From Paralvinella palmiformis (lineage: Eukaryota; Annelida; Polychaeta; Terebellida; Alvinellidae), in NCBI GenBank assembly GCA_025642065.1, contig JAODUP010000035.1, positions 691,501 through 755,500 of the forward strand: 64,000 nucleotides of DNA. Reading direction: 5' to 3'. How positions within the stretch are numbered: the stretch's first letter is position 1; each line of letters begins with the position of its first letter. Position numbers and translations under genes: made by a program. The notes under the pieces were generated by a model, which was not told the origin of the DNA, searched no databases, and saw only the letters and a program-made list of their open reading frames with translations. This document shows, in pieces, positions 56,530 through 64,000 of the stretch.

Positions 56530-58626
56530 ATATCGAATCAGTTTTGTCAATTGCTCCAATGTCGATACGTTGCTCCACACTTAAGATTACTCGGTGTGGT
56601 TCAGTTATTAAATGCACCTTCTGTTCAGTGATGGGGGTTTGTCTATTCTAAGCACTTTTTATGAAATACCTTATAAAAGATTATTATCTTTCATTTCTTT
56701 AAATTACCAACCGCTTGTAGTATACAAAGATCAGTTATAAAAAATGGAATCTAAACAATTAAATCTATATCATCTAGCAGCATGCATACACCATTTATTC
56801 ACTTGGCACACACGCATCTGCAAATAACGACAACAAAGGGTGTGTGTGGAATTGTAATTTATTTACAAATAAAAATGTACTGGAAAACCCACTTGGTGAC
56901 AAATATATTTTTATTACACAGGCTCCACACAACAACAATACAGTCAGTAGTCATAATTATCATACACTTGAGATCTTTGACGAAGATGTTAGTAGACTGG
57001 GAGCACTTTGTCGTTTCTTTATGTGAAGGCAATCGCTGTAGGTTGGTTGTTGATAGGTCATGCCCACCATTTAAATCCGATTGTTTTCCTATCCAAGAAA
57101 GCCTCACAGCTCTCAATCAAGTGTCGAGTATGAAGAACACTATCATCAGTACAGATGAGAAGCACACACATTATGCTAGCTGCTTAGATACATCCCACAT
57201 GAAAACGGAACATTAATTTTCAAAGTACACAAAAAGTGATATGTATTAAACAGCCGAATGAATATATATATTGGATGAACAGTCAAAGAACTATTTATTT
57301 TTCCTGAACTTTCCATAGAAGTGGTTAATTCTGTTACCAGGGTTCAGAACCTAAAAAGGGGAGTTTCAATTTAAAATTGATTCTGTTTGTAGCATTTGCT
57401 ACAGCACAGCTGTATGATGACACTACAGCTATTGTGCACAAAATACAATTTCTGAGAATTTCTTGCCAAAAATGTATCCGATCCTCAACGTCTACAAAAA
57501 ACACCTTGTTTCAAGGCTGGCCAAACAACAACTTGATCCGTCTCGGTGATTCACACAAAATGATGTCTATACAAAGCTCACTAAGTTTTACAACCATCAC
57601 AGAACCGACACCGTTCAGACTGCAACCAACAGAGGCTCAAAATCCTATCTGTATACATAGCTATGTAATCGTCACATCAGGATGAAAGAATGGGCAAGAA
57701 TCCTATTTCAACTGGACGAGAACCTGAAGCCAGATGCCAAAGAAGACTGTTATGAGTTCAGCACAGCGTAGGCATCCACCGTCCTCTATCCGTTTTTACC
57801 ATCATCTAACAAATGATAAGACGGGCCTCACTCGATTTCAACAGGCCTTTTTCCATATGCAAAAATCAAAACATGGTACTTGCCAGTTAATCATTTTTGA
57901 ACCGTTCACTTATTATTCTGGCAATTTCAAACATATAAACAACTACAGGCATGGCATCCCATTCAAACGCAACACGTCCAAACTATTCCTGGCATTTAAA
58001 GCCCAAGCATCCAGTCATACACAGTAGTTCACGATGGATTACTACTACCCAAACCCAAGAAAATCATCCAGTTGCGTAAGAGGTAACCCAGGACCACGAA
58101 TGTTTGATCCAAACACACCAACCATATCACACAGCACTTCAAGTTCACTAACAGGTTAAAATAAATCACAGACTGTACAAATTTCCTAATGGTTGCACAG
58201 TTGTCTGGCCTGAAGCAAACGCAACATCTCGCTGAATGTGTTCTACATACTGGTGGACTTGTAAAGCCACTTGGCGTGAGGATGATCACATCCACACTAC
58301 TCCACAGAACTGAAGCAGATGTGTCGCATACACTTCATCTGTACTTCAACATCTTTAGAGATCTTTATTATACAGGCAATCACTTTGAGACACCTGTTTG
58401 TATAGCACAGACTTCGTCGTCTGAAGATTGTTCGGCTCGGCTAACTATCGGGGATGTCAATCTTTCTGGTCGGCAGTTCTGGGAAGCTATCGAACTGTTC
58501 GCCATTGTACTGTTGATGAAGGGCTACGTTTAATGGGAACGGGGGAGCATTGGATTCGGGAGTGAATTTGGTTTGGAACTGCACCAGAATGACATCCATG
58601 ATAAGTGAGCATACGCGAAACCACGG
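56530..58626. other. Convergent 3' region between UBE2C and RANBP9
   Basis: No exon recognised. Much of it is likely the RANBP9 3' untranslated region. Minus-strand AATAAA signals occur near 57293, 56859 and 56793, so its length cannot be fixed. The plus-strand frames of up to 144 codons here have no recognisable domain. Confidence 0.4.
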
Positions 58627-61600
58627 TTAACGCAGATATTGTGATACGCTTGCAAATGCACAAGATCCTATCCCGGCTGTAGACATCAGCTGTATACACT
58701 GTGATGCCTGAGCTATGGCTAACTCCAATGGAGGCTGTTTGGGTAAGCCATGTGAATCTGAAATATAATAAGAAGCAATAAATTTGGATGAAATGTGATA
58801 CAACCTCCATGCCGACAAAGCTGTAAACATTAATGGCATCATGATTAACCCACATATAACTGTTAGCTATAAATAATGTATAATGAGTGTCTTCAGAAAC
58901 AGACACATCATTAACTATGGGATCCTCTAAAAGATACAGTAATATTTATCAGTCACGGTTATTAAGTAGACTATGTTGGTAGCCTTCAGCTGTAGTATCC
59001 ATCCTGGTACATGCACTATTTGATCTATTTAGTGCAATTTATTTTAAATCAGTTTGAATCTTCCATACATACTAACATGCCAGATAAAAAGTCTGTAAAT
59101 CTTGGATGTACATAATACACACTCCTACTCACCTAAAATAGCACTGTTGAGAGCTGCACAGACTGGTTCTCTTTCTACTGGATCTAACTGATAACCAACT
59201 GGACTGTTCCACGGGTCTGAGTATGCTAACAAACTAAAGGCATCCTGAAAACAATATATATATATATATATACACACACACATAATTTCATAATTACATG
59301 GCTTCTCTGACATTTTACTTTGCTCCAGAAACATTTTCCAGTTGTCATATTACACAGTTAATTCCACACCATTTAAAACTTAGCACAATATCTATAAGTA
59401 GCCATAGTACGTTTAGTGTACATACATTACAGTGTGTACAATACTAAACCAATATTAATCTGCATACAAGACTTGATATTACCAAACAACAGATACTGAC
59501 TCTAAGAACTTTCTTGTTTGCCTCATTTGTGCCATATTCTCTTTTAAGTTGTTCGTTCATAGCGTAAAGTTCTCGACCAAACTGTAACATCCTGTCCACA
59601 GCAGCCGGACTGCCGCCACACAGCTGTCTACGACTGCTCACTGGATCAACATCTAACCAAAAAAAAGTGAATATATCAATTAACAGTTACTGTACAGCTT
59701 CCAAAAAAGACGTATCATGTTCAAGAGCTTTAGGTACACATCTAATAACTTCTGATATGGGCTTAATCCCTGTCATTCACCATTTAAGACTGGATCCCCG
59801 TATCATCCTATACACCCTAAAAGGCAACCAGAAGATGGCAGCACTAAATAATCTCTATATTGTTCAAATCTGACTCACTCCTAAATGGGTTCAATGCTAA
59901 AATGCAGAGGATGATATTTGTGTCACCAAGGAAAATTAGTGGAGCTAACATCTGACAATGGCCGGGCACTGTCAAAAACCAAATCTCATGATGAATCAGT
60001 ATTTACACCATTGTAAGATTTTGTTACTGATGAAATAAGTTTTATCCCTCACTTCTGCTAGACACTACATAATGTAAACAACTGACAACAAGTGGTGACA
60101 TCGACTGTTTACTTGATAAGCTCTAGTTTTATGGAACATGCAAATAACTTCAATGTACTAATGTACACCTCCAAACTGCCAATCTTAACAACATTAAAAT
60201 GTACTTAATTAGTTATTTCATTACCGTTCATTTTTTACTGATAATCTCATTATTAGTTTTGTTGATTGTAATGCCTAGATGTGGGAGCCTTTTTAAATTT
60301 TATTTTCCTGAATGACACCAGAACAACAATGGGAGCACATAAAATGCTGAGTTTAACTCAAATTCGCATATCTTTCACCAGAATAACATAAAATATGTAT
60401 ACTGTAAGGCTGGATCATACACAAAATGGTCATATAGCTCATTCGCTGATCTGATAATATAGGAATCATTCTACATTCATCTTTTGGTGCATTCCAAAAA
60501 CACCATACCTGTTGATTATTTAAAAATAATATTATTTAAATATAAAATATAGTAACATTAATTTAAAGGACATCCTACTCTAAAAATGGAAGCAATCTTC
60601 AGAAACCAACCAATCATTTTCCACACACAAACTAAGCACATCCAAGTAGCTTTCCTTTAGACAAAACTGGCACCAAAAGATGATATTTCTAAACAGATAT
60701 TACTGTATAACTATCTCTTCAATGGTACTGATCTCTAACCATATTAATTCAGTTTTAGTTTTCAAACTTCCATATTTCTGTTTCATGGAGCATGGATAGC
60801 TGATAAGCTTGTCTGAAGAATATGTATGTTTTACACGGCAATGATGAGCTAGTTCAGAGTAATCTCTTTTCTTCTGAAGAATCGACCAATCACTCTGACC
60901 CTAAAGCAGAATATTGTTATAAAACAGCATAATAAATTGCAGCTAGCAGGCTCACTGAGCTTCCAAATACATTTATTTTTAAAACCTGCTTAAGACAATA
61001 CTGCAACTCACATGTTTACTGTTATCTCCATCAAACTTTTAATTGGCACCACTTTTTTCCACAAAGTAGTCCCCAGTATCTAAGTTTTTATAATTTAAGT
61101 CCACTATTAATAGCTGTATTGAGTTTAACAGATGTAATTCTTGGAAGGGGGCATAGGACACATTTTAACAAATAATTAACAAATATTCTAAATCTGTTTT
61201 AAACTGCTCATTAGGTTTTATTCCAAGGAACATTCTGTAAAAATGTAAGATACTGAATGAATCTAATCAAAACTGTTAACATCATATACATACATTGACA
61301 CAGTAGTCATCTATGTAATGATGAAGTAAGCATAACAGTAATAACTTTATTATAGCTTTAATAAACTGCCCTTATTAGGAGCCATTTAAAACGAAACACC
61401 ACTGTGAAGTACCTACTGTTTAATTCAAAACTTAAACACACTGTCTATGGAAAAATTAACTTGGAACTGGTACATCTTGAAAATTCTTTCAAAAGAGATG
61501 ATGCACTTCCAACATCCCCCAGTGGCCTGTTCCAACTGTAAGGACCTGTTTCACTCACACCTGTACTCCATTAATAGTGTGTGATCAACACACGATTAGA

Positions 61601-64000
61601 ATGATAACATATGTAACGGAAATAACATCTGATTTGATAACCTCAGACTTAATAATGACTTTCTGAAGGGAGTCACCCTAAGGTAAGGCACTTGAACCTT
61701 TGTCTGGAAGGCACTTAAATGTTTGTCTGATTTCTCCAAAGGACCAGACAAACACTGAAGTTCCTTATCTTTAATCGATCCAGGAGTGAGTTAGTGCCCT
61801 GTTTAACCTCGGCACTGGTCACACCTGGGACATATGGTAACTAACGCAGATTATAGTTGGATTAAAAACCTACCCTGAAGGTTTATCATACAGTGATCTA
61901 GTATAAAATAGTGTTCAAGTCCAATAGACCTTGCCAATTAAGCTAGTGACATCTGGCGGCAGGATTTAGAACTACTACAATTGGGTTGTAAACACTACCC
62001 GTTAATCACAGTCTGGATCACCATTCCTTTTCAGTGTTTATGTGAGATTTTAACGATTATTGCCAGTGATAATACTCCACGATTCCATCAGTCAGTAAAG
62101 GAAAGATAAGGTAATATTTAGCAAATTTCTATTCAAAGAAGACTGATTTAGTAAACAAAATAGATTAAATTGGAAGTTCTATCTGGTAGTTAGCAGAACA
62201 CATTTCCTGTGTACAAGCGGATTGCCGTATTTGTAGCGAAGGTTTACGTATAGGCGGTGGCTTTCCCATAGTGTTTCTTCAATACACATCTTTGGCCATT
62301 TATAATAATAATGAAAATGGACAAAGCAGTTGTAATATTATCATTTTACCAATTCAGCGATATCTTCAACGATTTGTTTTATTTGTGGTAATTTTCCGTG
62401 TAGAACTTTTGCTATCGCCTAGCAGCAGACTCATAGCGCATGCGCATGTCAGTGATAATGCGCCAGCATAGATGGCATAATTATAATAAATGAATGGGTG
62501 TGCTGTTTGGATCGAAAATACTCATCAAATCAGAGAGTATTAATTGATAGAGCAATAATATATTGCATTTGGGTATTATTTCTCGTGAATTAACATGAAC
62601 CATGAGTTGATTTTAAAATGTAAATAAACCCTGTCTGTCACCATTTCAATTTTCAAGCGATAACCGATACTAGCAGACTTCATTAAAGAAATGTTTACTC
62701 TCATTTTTCACTTTGGTGACAATAACAACATTTAACAGTGGAATATGCTGAACAACAAGAAACTAATCTATCACTAGGAAGTATTTTCCTATCTGAATTC
62801 CAATTGTATTACGCAGTAGATCGTTGTTCAAACCGAGATGTTCAGAACAAGAATCCGTCCCACATTGAAAACCACGAAACTCCGCCTCCGCTGTTCCGGG
62901 CTGTACCAGGCAGTGACCCGAAGTGTAAAAGCCCGCAAAAATTAGCTGGCAAGGTCTATATTTAATTTCTGGTAAATTATCACATTTCTAAAATATGAAG
63001 AGTACTGATGGTTGGATGCATGGATTTCAACAATTACATTACAGTCATGTGACAATTCGTCTGAATATGACAATGGATAATCTGAGTGTGACATGCCCTT
63101 ATCAAAACCTTTCCAGCTGTTATAGATACACCATACAAGCATCGCAGAAAGGTGACCTGACAGTAGTTTCATTAATCGATGATGACTCATTTGTGGCCTG
63201 TACTACACCAAGGACAACCATGTCCTAGCCCGATGATGGATACCGGAATATTACCAAATAATGCGTTTAAAATGTCTCACTTGACAGTTTCTAGTCATAC
63301 TAACCCATGTCGTCATCTTGGTCATCGTCAAATCCAGCACCATTGAGACAGGTTCCATTGGAAGCCGAGGTCGTGCCATTGGACAGCGTCTTTGTAGCGC
63401 TCGTTGTGTCGTTACTATCAATGTCCATGTCGACCTCATTATCAGCTATCCTATCACTCATTATCAAGTGCGGATTGCCATTTAGGGCCGCGTTAACGGC
63501 ATTCAGGTCCTCCTCATTGACAGTAGTCAAGTCAGTCACACTGTTATTACTGCCCGAAGACGACGAGTTCGATGAGAACATCGATGAAGACGACGACGAC
63601 GATGATGACATAGGGATGTGGGGCTGCTGAGAACCAGGGATGATGTTGTGAGAGGAAGTTGTCGATCCCGACGGTGATGACGAATGGCCTGAGTGACTTT
63701 TGGCTGGGACGGCAGCTGCGATATGACCCGTCTGGGTGGCTAGGTGTGTCAACCCGAGGCTAGAGCCTCTCTGTGGTGCTACGGGTGCGTGGACAGGACT
63801 CATGTATGGACTCGGCTGGCCACTGTGGATAGGACTGTTGTGACGTGGGCGCACTTCGCTGTCTGTCCCATTGACCATTTCGATGAACTGACGACACTTG
63901 AGCATGAACAGCAGATTGGCATTGCGCTCTAATAGACCTGGATACAACTCCTGTGTTGTTTTGATGGCTTCCCCCATACGACCTGCTAGCACCAGCTTTT
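58627..64000 (-). CDS. RANBP9: RAN-binding protein 9/10 (RanBPM), 3' half
   Basis: RANBP9/10 is a core subunit of the CTLH (GID) E3 ubiquitin ligase; single invertebrate orthologues are often called RanBPM. Exons in this window are 64000-63305 (continues beyond the edge), 59652-59501, 59244-59133 and 58757-58627, all phase-compatible. They encode about 362 C-terminal residues. The first exon starts inside the CTLH domain ([47 protein letters not shown]). A long disordered linker rich in His, Ser and Asn follows, ending in an acidic DDDQDDDM. The later exons give the CRA region: [52 protein letters not shown], and [20 protein letters not shown]. The end is [15 protein letters not shown] plus stop. 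The SPRY and LisH domains must lie to the right of the window. Confidence 0.95.
59653..63304. other. RANBP9 intron, 3.65 kb, no embedded gene seen
   Basis: The donor ATGG|GTTAGT (63304) and acceptor TTTTGGTTAG (59653) bound it. No transposon domain or RNA gene was recognised, which is unusual compared with the transposon-filled introns of CCDC90B. Confidence 0.55.

Noticed and set aside
56782..57216. 144-codon plus-strand frame between UBE2C and RANBP9
   Set aside because: Composition is random-like; it is opposite to the probable RANBP9 3' untranslated region.
63307..63630. Plus-strand 107-codon frame rich in Asp/Ser/Leu
   Set aside because: It is the antisense of the RANBP9 low-complexity linker.

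Overview
The window is animal nuclear DNA: AT-rich, intron-containing, very rich in TA/CA/GA microsatellites, and loaded with decayed LINEs, tRNA-derived SINEs and DNA-transposon relics. The protein families and repeat types suit a lophotrochozoan invertebrate, most likely a mollusc, but that is an inference; nothing in the sequence fixes the species. Every exon model below comes from reading GT/AG sites, codon phase and family resemblance by eye.

Region 1-27.7 kb holds no gene that I can support. It is repeat-rich intergenic DNA: several families of tRNA-derived SINE, L2/CR1-like LINE fragments (4.2-4.8 kb and 23-25.8 kb), a pogo/Tigger-like MITE (9.5-10.0 kb), a broken Mutator-like transposase (23.5-24.1 kb), local direct duplications and many compound microsatellites. 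Region 27.7-29.7 kb carries a two-exon minus-strand gene for a Ser/Thr-rich, single-pass membrane protein with an unrecognised cytoplasmic tail; its intron contains a MITE that was itself hit by a SINE. Region 30-39.4 kb is again repeat-dominated, with a duplicated segment, an L2-like scrap, a SINE and an RTE-like endonuclease/RT LINE relic.

Region 39.4-64 kb is gene-bearing. On the minus strand a CCDC90/MCUR1-family mitochondrial coiled-coil gene runs from its start codon at 51313 to at least 39444; its last exon was not found. Its 6.9-kb first intron holds hAT relics, a LINE, SINEs and a tandem duplication. It is divergent from UBE2C (plus, 51643-56017, five exons, complete), the E2 enzyme of the anaphase-promoting complex. 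The 329-bp intergenic segment has two CCAAT boxes 33 bp apart and a CHR-like element 34 bp further on, which is the arrangement of vertebrate G2/M promoters. UBE2C converges on the 3' half of a RANBP9/10 gene (minus, 58627 to beyond the window end), a subunit of the CTLH/GID ubiquitin ligase. Two unrelated ubiquitin-pathway genes and a mitochondrial gene therefore sit side by side; I see no evidence that they work as one system.

The most useful observations are the UBE2C/CCDC90B promoter grammar, the orphan mucin-like receptor, an exact 55-nt piece of LINE embedded in a neighbouring SINE, several perfect palindromes, and the layered transposon insertions. I did not find a clearly new multi-gene system.
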